64,000 nucleotides of DNA, from positions 97,708-161,707 of the forward strand of contig JAEUKB010000098.1 in the NCBI GenBank assembly GCA_016794365.1, in the 5' to 3' direction. Made by a program: the position numbers and the translations under genes. The DNA comes from Myxococcales bacterium. GTDB lineage: Bacteria; Myxococcota_A; Polyangia; Palsa-1104; JAEUJZ01. Within the stretch, counting starts at the first letter, position 1. Every line of letters starts with the position of its first letter. Below are positions 55,395 to 64,000 of the stretch, in pieces. The notes beneath the pieces were generated by a model. The model did no database searches. It was not told where the DNA came from and saw only the letters and a program-made list of their open reading frames with translations.

Positions 55395-56102
55395 CTATTT
55401 CTTCTTCTTCTTTTCGTCCGTTTCTGTTCCAGTATTCGGATCGTAGGTCAGAACGACCTCAATCTTTTCACGGAATTGAACGGCACGCTTGCTGTATGCA
55501 CAAATCGACTTATCAATCGGAACACCCAGCGCAGCCAGCCAGAAGTCAACCTGAACCCAGAGATCTTGCTTGCTCAGACTTTCATCATCATAATTGACAA
55601 TCACCCAGTTGTGGCCAGGTGTAGCAATCTTACGCACCAGCGGACCCACGCTTCCGGTCTTGGCTGGAACCTTCAGGTGACCATAGGCTTGCTGCGCGAA
55701 ATACTCACACTGACCTACGCCACGCAGGATGGCTTCGCGATAGCCATCTTTCTTCAGATCGGCTTCCTTGGCCTTGGTTGCCGCTGCATGCTCTTTCACA
55801 GTCTTCACTTTGTCGATCAGTGTCGGAGCCTCATCTTCCGATGCACCCATTTTGTAAACAAACGGAATCTCTGGCTTAAACGCCGTTCCGTTGGCCGATG
55901 AGTACTTGCCTTTGTCAATGGCGCACAGCGCAGTCCACTTCAGATACAGCGCCCACGTTTTTTGCAGCTCTTCTAGGGGTGCGTGTTCTTTGACAATATC
56001 GATGTAGCCAAGGAAATCAGAGACAGCAAAGTCTCTCAGCTTCTTCACTTCCGAGATGTGTGGTTTCACAAACTTGAGTGCATCATCAACCTTAATGGCC
56101 AT
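55395..56102 (-). CDS. Unknown protein with possible Cys-His-Asp peptidase/transglutaminase-type triad
   Basis: A 235-aa soluble protein with no signal peptide; AAGGAG lies upstream of the ATG. I do not recognise a named family. Three segments resemble papain/transglutaminase-fold active sites in order: GVGQCEYFAQQAY (Cys), TPGHNWVIVNYDD (His) and WVQVDFWLAALGV (Asp in a VDxW-like strand). The tail is lysine-rich. If the triad is real, it could be a cysteine peptidase, deamidase or secreted effector. No immunity gene, VgrG, Hcp or secretion marker is adjacent. It is the last intact gene before the right-hand repeat. Confidence 0.65.
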   Translation of the reverse strand: MAIKVDDALKFVKPHISEVKKLRDFAVSDFLGYIDIVKEHAPLEELQKTWALYLKWTALCAIDKGKYSSANGTAFKPEIPFVYKMGASEDEAPTLIDKVKTVKEHAAATKAKEADLKKDGYREAILRGVGQCEYFAQQAYGHLKVPAKTGSVGPLVRKIATPGHNWVIVNYDDESLSKQDLWVQVDFWLAALGVPIDKSICAYSKRAVQFREKIEVVLTYDPNTGTETDEKKKKK

Positions 56103-56533
56103 GTTCCCGAACTCCTTATCAAATGGTTTGAACCTGCGTCAGAAACCGATGCAGCCAGCCCATTCACTCCGCACAGCGATCACCTTCGCCTGGCGCACAT
56201 AGAAACGTAGCACAGGGAAAGCAGCTCGCTGCGAAGGTCTTGTATTCGCTGGCAACCCAGTACACTTCGCTCTCCAATCACGCGGCAGCATCCAGTGCCA
56301 GGCTGCGGCCTCCGATCCCGATTCCCAGGCTGGCCCGGTCCATCTTGTCGATGTTCTCCCCGGTTTCAGCATCGCTTCATGCGATCATCAAATATTAGTC
56401 ATATGAAATGACTCTTATTTGAAATATGAAGCATTTCAGATGCTTCATATTGGAACCATCTTTGCCCTGGCAAAAGTTCCCTTTGCAGCTCGTCCAGCGG
56501 GGAACGTAGTGAGGCTTCTCAGCGACGGTAATA
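56103..56533. other. 431-bp gap at the right end of the putative insertion
   Basis: No convincing gene. One minus-strand frame near 56280-56375 encodes NIDKMDRASLGIGIGGRSL, which looks protein-like and may be a fossil of a lost gene. The part from about 56390 is AT-rich and holds the inverted repeat described separately. The last bases lead directly into the right copy of the 27-bp repeat. Confidence 0.35.
56423..56451. repeat. Perfect 11-bp inverted repeat near the insertion boundary
   Basis: Arms AATATGAAGCA (56423-56433) and TGCTTCATATT (56441-56451) with a 7-base spacer, in an AT-rich patch about 90 bases from the right 27-bp repeat. A T-run is absent, so it is less likely a terminator. 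It could be an operator or a recombination-accessory site. Confidence 0.55.
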
Positions 56534-57115
56534 TCAATACAGCACGAACTCTATCAGCGCGGACTGAGACAGTGCGAACGCCACGAAGTAGACCGGAACC
56601 AGGCGCTGCGAAGCATGAAAGTCGCTCACCGCAATCAGGAGCGTTGCCAGCAGTGCAGCCCAGCGCATGAACGCGCGCGCCGCAATCCCATCGGGACGCA
56701 CAACGTACGCAAGTCCCGCTGTCAGCAGCCAGACCCAGCCAAGCAGAATGCTACAGCCAAAGCCAAGCAGCGCAGACAGCGAGTCCGCACGAATCGGCGT
56801 CGCTGGACCCCAGGACAGCTTGCGTGTAGCCAAGCGCTCCAGCACATCGTCGAGCGGCAGCGGAGGAATCGGGGATGCAGTGCTCGTGCGTGACGAAAAG
56901 GCGAGCACCGTTAGCGTCCACAGAACGAACAGAAGGAATCCGATCCACAGCGCAGGAAACGGAGTCTCTACCCGAAACAGCGGCAGTCGCGATCCAGAGT
57001 TCGAACTGGTGACAGTGCGATGAACCCCTCCAAAGGAGGAAGGTGCCACGCTTGGCAACGAACCGGCCCCAGACAGCGGACCACCAGGAATCGAGCGAGG
57101 CAGAGAGTCAGACAT
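56534..57115 (-). CDS. N-terminal membrane fragment of the split sensor histidine kinase
   Basis: A 193-aa frame from the ATG at 57113-57115. It has a soluble, Pro/Ser-rich N-terminus and several membrane helices (FPALWIGFLLFVLWTLTVLA, LLGFGCSILLGWVWLLTAG, AALLATLLIAV, PVYFVAFAL). It ends SQSALIEFVLY and then a stop, where the last helix is cut short two codons after the 27-bp repeat. The repeat at 44801-44827 continues the same frame into FFPVRIPALLRW, a normal post-helix sequence of the histidine kinase. The fragment is therefore read as the 5' part of that gene, not an independent protein. Confidence 0.7.
   Translation of the reverse strand: MSDSLPRSIPGGPLSGAGSLPSVAPSSFGGVHRTVTSSNSGSRLPLFRVETPFPALWIGFLLFVLWTLTVLAFSSRTSTASPIPPLPLDDVLERLATRKLSWGPATPIRADSLSALLGFGCSILLGWVWLLTAGLAYVVRPDGIAARAFMRWAALLATLLIAVSDFHASQRLVPVYFVAFALSQSALIEFVLY
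56540..56566. repeat. 27-bp direct repeat, right copy
   Basis: Identical to 44801-44827 in sequence and orientation, and in the same codon phase (encodes QSALIEFVL on the minus strand). It marks the right breakpoint of the split histidine kinase gene. Confidence 0.9.
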
Positions 57116-57212
57116 CGCCAAACGTACAGGCAGACAGCGTAACACCGCTCGCTTGACACTGGCTGCGCAAAGTCGATACGCTTCGCCGTCGTTTGAAAAT
57201 CACAATCATGCG

Positions 57213-57368
57213 CGCAGGTGTACGGGAAGCCAGAGCCAAGCTGGCGCCGCCCCCGCGACTGTAACGGACGACGAACCTTGACGGAATCTCCGGAGGACCA
57301 CTGGCAAGCGGGGCTTGTTGGGAAGGTCTCAAGGTTCGGAGGACTCCGAAGCCAGGAGACCGGCCAGC
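57213..57368 (+). ncRNA. Cobalamin (adenosylcobalamin-type) riboswitch
   Basis: The leader shows the conserved pieces of a cobalamin riboswitch in order: CAGGTG at the start, GGGAAGCCAG, GCCCCCGCGACTGTAACGG in the J3/4 core, and the B12 box GCCAGGAGACCGGCC at 57351-57365. It ends about 35 bases before the start of a BtuB-like receptor gene. A CCTTTCGGGAGGAAGG stem at about 57381-57396 overlaps the ribosome binding site and could carry the on/off switch, most likely repressing translation when cobalamin is plentiful. Confidence 0.93.
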
Positions 57369-57401
57369 ACGCAGCAAACACCTTTCGGGAGGAAGGGTCC
57401 G

Positions 57402-59492
57402 TTGCGCGAGGTTCTGTCTCGTCATCACCGATTGCTCTGCTGTGCGCTGTCCCTGTGGCTGGGCAGTGTATTTGCTATGCCGTCTGTTGCGTCGGCGCAG
57501 AGCATGCAAACAACGGTGCGCAGCGATTCCCTCCTGCGTCAGCGTGACGACTCGTCCGCCGTGTCTGTCATCGAGCTTGGGCTGCCGGGACAGGCCAGCG
57601 CGCCCAGTGCATCTCGCTTGTCGGTGGCAGAGCTGATTGTGGGACAGCCCGGCGTGCAGGTGCGACGGACGGGCGGACTTGGACAGTTCAGCGGGGCCAG
57701 CCTGCGTGGCTCGGCACCGGGCCAAGTCGCAGTGTTTCTCGACGGAATTCCGCTGTCGCGCAGCAGTCAGTCAGCGGTCGATCTGTCGCTGCTGCCGCTC
57801 GATGGACTGGAGCGCGTCGAAGTGTATCGCGGAGTGCCGCCACTTTCTCTCGGAAGTGAGACGGTCGGTGGCGCGATAAACCTGGTCACCCGGCAAGGCC
57901 AGGGTCCACAGAGCGGCTGGGTCAGCCTCGGGAGTGGATCGTTTGGCCTGCGTCGAGTCAGCGTCGGCTACAAAGCGCCTAGACCGAAGGTGATGCTGAC
58001 GCTGGGATATCAGAGTGCCGACGGAGAGTTTCCGTACTACTTTAACGAAGGGCTGCGCTACAGCGCCGAGCAGCTTGCCGAGCTGAGACGGAAAAACGAC
58101 GACTTTGCCCAGGTCAGCGCCAACGCGCGGGTTCAGCTGGATCGCGGTCAGCAGTCATTTTTTCTACACGGAAGTGGTCTGCTGCGTCGCCAAGGTGTGG
58201 CGGGAATTGGTCAGCCGTCGTCGCTGCCAGGTCAGCCTCGGCAACAGACTGGACGCGCGCTGCTCGATGTAGGTGCCAGGCTGATGACGCCCAGTCAGCG
58301 CGTTCGGCTGGACATCGACGGACACACGCTGCTTGAGCGGACCGCGTCCTCTGATCTGCTGTCGCTGCCGCCGAGTCATACCGAGCAGCTGACACAGCAA
58401 GTGGGCCTGCGCTCGCTGCTGCGGGTGATCACGTCGCCGCAGCCAGATTCCCCGACGAGCCAGCTTCTTGCCGTCGCAGAGCTGCGCTACGAACACCTGC
58501 GGCAGCGCGACCTGTGTCCGGCGCCTCGGCTCGACTGCATCACGCAAAATGAGGCGCAGAGCGAGCGGCTACGCGGGACGATTTCCGTCGGTGGAGAGCT
58601 GGCACTGGCCGAAAAACGACTGCTGTTTGAGCCCGGAATCCACCTGCTCTTGGTTCGCTCGGTCAGTCAGGGCTTGGGCGATCGCGGGACCGAAGAGGTT
58701 CCGACGACATTCTCTGCCCTGCCCTCGCCACGCGCGGCGGCCCGGCTGCTGCTTCGTCCGTGGCTGCTGCTTCGGATGAGCTGTGGTCGCTTCGTGCGTC
58801 TTCCGACCTTTTTGGAGCTGTTTGGCGACGGAGCTTTCTTTCGCAAGAGCCTGGATCTGCGTCCCGAGTCGGCGTGGCTGGGTGAGCTGGGAATCGAAGC
58901 CAAAGGACAGCCGCTGCCTCGTCTGAGCGCCGTTGTGAGCCTGCATGCCTTCGGTCGCACCGTCGATGACTTGATTGATATCGTGCGAGACGGACCCACG
59001 CTGCGCGCCCGCAACGTCGGACAAGTCACCGCTGCTGGCATCGAGCTGTCCAGCCAAGCGCGCATTGCAGAGCTACTTTCCGTCGAGCTTAACTATTCGC
59101 TGCTCGACACGCGCGATCGCACCGATCAGCCGGGACGCGCGGACAACTTGCTGCCGGGACGACCGCTTCATTCCGTGTTTTTGCGCAGCGAGCTGAGCCA
59201 CTTTCGCGTCCGACTCTCGTATGAGCTGGACTACACAAGCGCGCTGTTTCTGGACCCGGCGAACGTCAACCTGCGCCCGGCGCGAACCCTGCATGCCGTC
59301 GGACTGTCGCTTGGACCGATCTTGCCGATTCGCTTGTCGCTGCGCATCGAGCTACGCAACCTGCTGGATACACGGCTCGTCGATGTGACGCTGCCGCTCA
59401 TGAATCGGCCTGTGCCAGTGCCTCTGACTGATTTTTTTGACCATCCGCTGCCCGGCAGAGCGCTGTACGCGACGCTGTCGGGACGGCTGTAA
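57402..59492 (+). CDS. btuB: TonB-dependent receptor, BtuB-like (cobalamin uptake)
   Basis: A 696-aa outer-membrane receptor. I place the start at the TTG of 57402 because GGAGG lies 9 bases upstream and a normal signal peptide follows (LLCCALSLWLGSVF...SVASA); an ATG at 57315 falls inside the riboswitch. The plug domain has SVIELGLPGQ, VAELIVGQPGVQVRRTGG, SLRGSAPGQVAVFLDG and VEVYRGVPPLSLGSETVGGAINL. The remaining 550 residues are alternating beta strands of the barrel, ending with a C-terminal aromatic/Leu strand (ALYATLSGRL). The cobalamin riboswitch upstream makes vitamin B12 or a related corrinoid the likely ligand. The next gene encodes a lipoprotein partner. Confidence 0.92.
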   Translation: MREVLSRHHRLLCCALSLWLGSVFAMPSVASAQSMQTTVRSDSLLRQRDDSSAVSVIELGLPGQASAPSASRLSVAELIVGQPGVQVRRTGGLGQFSGASLRGSAPGQVAVFLDGIPLSRSSQSAVDLSLLPLDGLERVEVYRGVPPLSLGSETVGGAINLVTRQGQGPQSGWVSLGSGSFGLRRVSVGYKAPRPKVMLTLGYQSADGEFPYYFNEGLRYSAEQLAELRRKNDDFAQVSANARVQLDRGQQSFFLHGSGLLRRQGVAGIGQPSSLPGQPRQQTGRALLDVGARLMTPSQRVRLDIDGHTLLERTASSDLLSLPPSHTEQLTQQVGLRSLLRVITSPQPDSPTSQLLAVAELRYEHLRQRDLCPAPRLDCITQNEAQSERLRGTISVGGELALAEKRLLFEPGIHLLLVRSVSQGLGDRGTEEVPTTFSALPSPRAAARLLLRPWLLLRMSCGRFVRLPTFLELFGDGAFFRKSLDLRPESAWLGELGIEAKGQPLPRLSAVVSLHAFGRTVDDLIDIVRDGPTLRARNVGQVTAAGIELSSQARIAELLSVELNYSLLDTRDRTDQPGRADNLLPGRPLHSVFLRSELSHFRVRLSYELDYTSALFLDPANVNLRPARTLHAVGLSLGPILPIRLSLRIELRNLLDTRLVDVTLPLMNRPVPVPLTDFFDHPLPGRALYATLSGRL

Positions 59493-59531
59493 TCACTGAC
59501 GAGGACGCACTGTCCCGTCGAAGGAGTCTTG

Positions 59532-60713
59532 ATGCGTAAGAACCTGTCCATCGTTTCGTCTCTGTGTGCTGTGTTTGTCGTCGGATGCGAGCCCGAAATG
59601 ACGATGATGCAGCCGATGCCGACGGCACCAACCTATCTGGCCATCACCGCGAGTGACTATGTCGCGGGCTCAGGAACGCTGTCGCTGCTCGATCCCGAGA
59701 CGCTTCAGCTACAAAAAGCCGTCGATCAGATTGATCCAAGTGGATCGGTGCGCGCGTTTGACAAGAAGCTGTATGTCATCGACAGCACGCACGGAACGCT
59801 GCGAGTCTACGATGCTGCCGAAGGATTCAAGACGCCGAAAGACTATCCGGTGCGCAAGACGGGCACGCTCGACGGAACGCAGGGCAATCCAAACGATATC
59901 TACGTCGATGCAGCCCGAGGCAAGCTGTACGTCTCGCTGTACGGATCCTTTGGAGCAACCCAAGTCAAAGCAGCGACGGCACTTGGCGTCATGGATCTGA
60001 ACAACCTGGCGGCGGGCATTGGCTCGTTTGTGACGCTGAATGTCGCAGCCGCTGACACCGACGCAAATCCAGACGCAGGTCAGCTGGTTGCGTGCGGCGA
60101 TGCCTTGTATGTGCTGCTACAGGATCTCGATCGCAACAATGGCTACAAGCCCGTCGGAGCCGGTCGCTTGGCCAAGATCAACCTAGCCGCACCGACGACG
60201 GCCAGCTACATCGCGCTGACGGGAGAAAACCCGACGCGGATGGCAACCTACGCAAACTGCGAGCAAGCGCTCATCTCCAGTGCGGGCGATCAGCTCGGCG
60301 GAACCACGACGGGCAAGAGCGGCATCGAGCGAGTCGATCTCAAAGCTGGCAAGAGCCTTGGACTGGTGCTCAGCGATAGCGCGCTCGGTGGCAACGTCAG
60401 CACCATGGACGCTATCGATGCACAGCGTGTGTTCGTTGATGTCTCGACGAAGACAGCCAGCGGTTACAACAACACCATCTTCACCATCGACGCTCAGACG
60501 GCGACGAAAGGATCTGCCATTTTGGGACCGATGAGCTACGTGCCCGCCGTCCGCGTGCTGGGCAATCAATTGGTCGTACTATCGGGTAGCAAGGCCGGAA
60601 ATGGACAGCTCAAGCCGGGACTGTATTTGGGCGCAGCGACGGGAGTTTCGCTTCCAACCGAGCCGATCGACTTCGGTCTTCCGCCAAGCTCCGTGGCCCT
60701 TGTCTCACGGTGA
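59532..60713 (+). CDS. Lipoprotein, beta-propeller-like, BtuB partner
   Basis: A 393-aa lipoprotein starting at the ATG of 59532 (GAAGGAG upstream; lipobox FVVGC). Repeated blocks such as LSLLDPETLQLQK, LRVYDAAEGFK, NPNDIYVDAARGKLYVSLYG and VERVDLKAGKSLG-type strands suggest a YncE/NHL-like beta-propeller. It is 39 bases after the TonB receptor stop, under the same riboswitch, so it probably helps capture or deliver the receptor's ligand. No established family name is claimed. Confidence 0.82.
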   Translation: MRKNLSIVSSLCAVFVVGCEPEMTMMQPMPTAPTYLAITASDYVAGSGTLSLLDPETLQLQKAVDQIDPSGSVRAFDKKLYVIDSTHGTLRVYDAAEGFKTPKDYPVRKTGTLDGTQGNPNDIYVDAARGKLYVSLYGSFGATQVKAATALGVMDLNNLAAGIGSFVTLNVAAADTDANPDAGQLVACGDALYVLLQDLDRNNGYKPVGAGRLAKINLAAPTTASYIALTGENPTRMATYANCEQALISSAGDQLGGTTTGKSGIERVDLKAGKSLGLVLSDSALGGNVSTMDAIDAQRVFVDVSTKTASGYNNTIFTIDAQTATKGSAILGPMSYVPAVRVLGNQLVVLSGSKAGNGQLKPGLYLGAATGVSLPTEPIDFGLPPSSVALVSR

Positions 60714-60740
60714 TTTGGTCTATACCCTGCATCCCTAGTC

Positions 60741-61633
<893 letters not shown>

Positions 61634-61637
<4 letters not shown>

Positions 61638-63046
61638 GCCCGCTCGACTATCCGCAGACGCTTCACTACCTTGCGAGCCTGTCGCCGCTTGGCATTCAGC
61701 CTGGACTTGCGCGCATCACCGAGTTGCTGCGTCGGCTGGGACATCCCGAGCGTCGCGTTCCAGCCATTCACATCGCCGGGACCAACGGCAAAGGCTCAAC
61801 CTCGGCGTACGCAGCCTCGATCGCCCAAATAGCAGCCCGTCGCGCTTCCGTCGATCATCAGCGACCGTTTCGCATTGGACTGTATACATCACCGCACCTG
61901 CACCGGCTCACTGAGCGCATTCAGTATTCCCAGCACGACGCGCTGACGGAGTGTCCACCGCAGCGCCTTGCCGACGCGGTATCGACGGTACGCTCGGCCT
62001 GTGCGCAGGCTCCGCAGGTGGACTTGACCTTCTTTGAAGTCCTGACGGCGGCAGCGTTCTGGCTGTTTGCGCAAGAGCAGCTCGATCTGGCGATCATCGA
62101 GACGGGACTCGGTGGACGACTGGATGCGACGCGGCTCTGTCAGGCGCAAGCGACGGTGATCACCAGCATTTCACTCGATCACATGGACTGGCTCGGTCCG
62201 ACGGTGACGCACATTGCAGCGGAAAAGGCTGGCATCTTCGCGCCCGAGGTTCCCGCGCTGTGTGTCTGTCTCGATGCTGCGGCGCGTCAGGTTCTTGTGT
62301 CAGCGGCGCAGGCGGTGCGGGCTCCAATGTGGCTGCATCCGCAGACGGAAACGCCCGATATCAAGCCGCTGCCGAGTCTGCCCTCGTCGCTACAAGCGCT
62401 GCTTCCGCTGCCCGGTGAGCATCAGCGATGGAACGCCGCACTCGCGGTGGCCGCGCTGTCGCACATCCAGGGACCGCTTCGGCCCTTTGTGCGCGATCTG
62501 GATGTGATTTCGGAAGGTCTACGCACGACGCGCTGGCCTGGCCGTATCGAGACGATTCATCCGGTGTCCGCGCACCATCAGCGATTTGCCGATCGTGAGA
62601 TCGTGGTCGATGCTGCCCACAATCCCGAAGGTGTCGCGTCGCTGACAAGCTGGCTACAGAGCGAACCTGAGCGTCCACTGACGATTCTATGTGGCGTTGT
62701 CGTCGGAAAGCTGACCGCCGGAATGGATGCACCGATTCTGTATGCGCAGCGTGTCATTGCGTGCTGTCCGCCGACTCCGCGTGGGCTCGCAGCGACGCAG
62801 CTTGTCGCAGAGCCCGGCTTTGGCACTGCGCAGCCGATCGAGGACTGGCAGCTTGCGCTTCAGACCGCGCTCGAACAGACCCCGCCGGGAGGCCGCCTGC
62901 TCGTCTACGGTTCCATCTTTCTGATGGCAGCGGTTCGCGCCGCGCTGCTCGACGAACCGACCGATGAGCTGCTCGTGCAAGATCCCGGCAAAGTCACTAC
63001 GCCGCAGGCCGCGCCGCCGCTCCCAGCGCCAGCAGCTCGCCGGTAA
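61634..63046 (+). CDS. folC: Folylpolyglutamate synthase / dihydrofolate synthase
   Basis: A 470-aa Mur-ligase-family enzyme that adds glutamate to dihydropteroate and folates. Signatures are IHIAGTNGKGSTSAY (P-loop), IGLYTSPHLHRLTERIQ, IIETGLGGRLDATR, ITSISLDHMDWLGPT, AEKAGIF and the C-terminal VVDAAHNPEG. GTG start inside the accD stop. The reading frame runs about 50 bases into the 3' end of the convergent minus-strand gene, a tail-to-tail overlap. Confidence 0.96.
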
Positions 63047-63671
63047 CTTCGACGGCTTGCAGAAGCTGCGCCTGCTCCTGCGGATCACTCACAAGCTCGG
63101 CGGTCTGCGTGAGCAGCTGCTGAAACACCTTCGGATCTTCGGTCTGCCGCAGCAGCAGCCAGCGCATCGCTTCTTTGGGAACGCTCCCGACGGATAGCAG
63201 CCGCACCACCGTCGGACTGACTTCCGCCGCAACCCCGAACAGCGCCAGCATCACCCCGAGCATCGCCGACGGATGTTCACCACTTACCGTCGTGCAGTAC
63301 GCCCGCAGTGCCGCGTCACCGGATGTCATCGGTCGCTCGGGAAACTCATCGGAATAGCCGAGCCGTCGCAGGTCCGACAGCACAAGCTGAATCCGCGCCT
63401 TTTCCTCTTTTTGATGAAGCAGCAGCAGCGACGCAACCTGTGGATCACTCACACGCTCACCGGCCCGACCCAGCACATCCTGAATCAGGTCGCTCTGCTG
63501 GGCGAAGTCGAGCAAAAATGCTGCGTACTTGGCCCGCAGCGACAGCGGGGGTCGCATCAGGTAACGAACCGTCGCCATCTTGTAGCTGCGAGCTGAAGCT
63601 GTCACACGGGAAGAAAGAGCCTCGACCATCTGCATCGGTGTCTTGGGCTGACTGGGTGCCGCTTTGGGCAT
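62997..63671 (-). CDS. All-helical protein of unknown function
   Basis: A 224-aa soluble protein, almost wholly helical, with no signal or transmembrane segment. It contains HQKEEKARIQLVLSDLRRLG, which has the feel of a ferritin-like or haem-oxygenase-like helix, but the metal-ligand pattern is not complete enough for a call. Its 3' end overlaps folC by 50 bases. It is monocistronic in the visible region. Confidence 0.7.
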   Translation of the reverse strand: MPKAAPSQPKTPMQMVEALSSRVTASARSYKMATVRYLMRPPLSLRAKYAAFLLDFAQQSDLIQDVLGRAGERVSDPQVASLLLLHQKEEKARIQLVLSDLRRLGYSDEFPERPMTSGDAALRAYCTTVSGEHPSAMLGVMLALFGVAAEVSPTVVRLLSVGSVPKEAMRWLLLRQTEDPKVFQQLLTQTAELVSDPQEQAQLLQAVEVTGELLALGAAARPAA

Positions 63672-63879
63672 GGAGTTTCTACACTTTCTAGGCTAACTCC
63701 ATAAGCTCTGCGATGCCACTGACGATCACAAAGTTTGTCGTCGAGATCTAGTGACAAGCGGCGCGCGCACTCTGTCCGGCAGCCCGAAGGACTGGTGACA
63801 TCAGAGAATCCGATAGTGGTCTAATTTGACGGTCCGACCACTCGTTTCCGACGGAAAACACCTGAACATCCGGTCATAC

Positions 63880-64000
63880 TCACACAGACCTTCTACGCAC
63901 GATCGGAGTGACAAAGCTAGGCTTTACCGCATCGCGCTTTTTCTTGTCGATAAGCTCGATAATGTCCTCGTAATACCACGGATTGCGTGCGAGTTTCGCC
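63880..64000 (-). CDS. C-terminal end of an unidentified gene (cut by window edge)
   Basis: The last 39 codons of a minus-strand gene end at a TGA (63880-63882). The peptide, with ARNPWYYEDIIELIDKKKR followed by a basic tail ending RRRSV, has normal protein character (aromatic and charged helix). The rest lies beyond the window. No family can be named from this fragment. Confidence 0.6.
   Translation of the reverse strand, partial: AKLARNPWYYEDIIELIDKKKRDAVKPSFVTPIVRRRSV

Larger units (their letters stand above)
44801..56566. mobile_element. Putative 11.7-kb insertion splitting a histidine kinase gene
   Basis: Two 27-bp direct repeats 11,739 bp apart bound this block. To the left the minus-strand gene continues as a membrane, GAF and histidine kinase protein lacking its N-terminus. 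To the right it continues as an N-terminal membrane segment that stops two codons after the repeat. Deleting one repeat unit plus the intervening DNA restores a single in-frame gene of about 856 codons. The block contains eight genes, none of them a recognisable integrase, resolvase or transposase. It could be an integrated element that uses a recombinase encoded elsewhere, a recombinational capture, a programmed-excision element, or an assembly artefact. The split-gene geometry is directly visible; the mechanism is inference. Confidence 0.65.

Noticed and set aside
56139..56372. A 77-codon minus-strand frame in the gap beside the right repeat
   Set aside because: No ribosome binding site, odd composition, and another frame in the same stretch looks more protein-like; at best a remnant.
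44801..56566. A classical transposon or prophage
   Set aside because: No transposase, integrase, terminal inverted repeats or phage structural genes are visible, and a 27-bp duplication is longer than normal transposon target-site duplications; kept only as a putative insertion.

Overview
The window most resembles a member of the Myxococcota or a related delta-proteobacterial lineage. The clues are long predatory-type lipoproteins, two Ser/Thr protein kinases (one PknK-like with ATPase and TPR modules), Cys-rich CGNG..CD and CGDG modules on a secreted subtilase, a caspase-like peptidase, a dynamin-like GTPase and a TonB receptor, all in moderately GC-rich DNA. This assignment is inference from gene content; no rRNA or tRNA gene is visible. 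Coding density is high and most genes stand in short same-strand runs, many with 4-base ATGA or GTGA overlaps.

Layout. 1-4.1 kb (minus): a dynamin-like GTPase (cut by the window edge), a degenerate M48-like protein translationally coupled to it, and a large lipoprotein. 4.3-9.1 kb: serS, then an exported intradiol-dioxygenase-like lipoprotein and a secreted subtilase (both minus). 9.1-15.1 kb (plus): an unrecognised 530-aa protein, an unrecognised helical protein and a RavA/MoxR-type AAA+ ATPase, followed closely by a molybdopterin oxidoreductase. 15.2-21 kb (plus): a GST, a giant kinase-ATPase-TPR protein and a membrane metallophosphoesterase. 21.0-23.7 kb (minus): a clear RsbQ-like alpha/beta hydrolase overlapping a PAS-coiled-coil-Ser/Thr kinase, which looks like the RsbQ-RsbP stress module with the phosphatase replaced by a kinase. 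24.2-27.9 kb (minus): a PaaZ/BoxD-type aldehyde dehydrogenase, a GT2 and an FAD-dependent amine-oxidase/UGM-like protein. 28.0-38.7 kb (plus): a lysophospholipid acyltransferase and a polysaccharide block (methyltransferase-GT2-GT4 giant, wecB, membrane GT-C-like protein, GT2). 38.7-41.3 kb (minus): a lipoprotein and a caspase-like/beta-barrel protein. 41.5 kb: coaBC.

42.8-57.1 kb holds the most striking structure. A sensor histidine kinase gene (minus strand) is split. Its N-terminal membrane part lies at 56534-57115 and its remaining membrane, GAF and kinase part at 42809-44806. The two breakpoints carry an identical 27-bp direct repeat (44801-44827 and 56540-56566) in the same reading frame, so removing the 11,739 bp between them would rebuild one continuous gene of about 856 codons. 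The intervening block carries a small acidic protein, a SulP transporter fused to a gamma-carbonic anhydrase, two SPFH proteins, a HEAT-repeat protein, a CotH-kinase-like lipoprotein, an EGF/beta-helix lipoprotein and a small protein with a possible Cys-His-Asp peptidase triad. No recombinase is visible in it.

57.2-63.7 kb: a cobalamin riboswitch precedes a BtuB-like TonB receptor and a lipoprotein, followed by accD-folC and a convergent helical protein. The last 121 bases hold the C-terminal end of another minus-strand gene.
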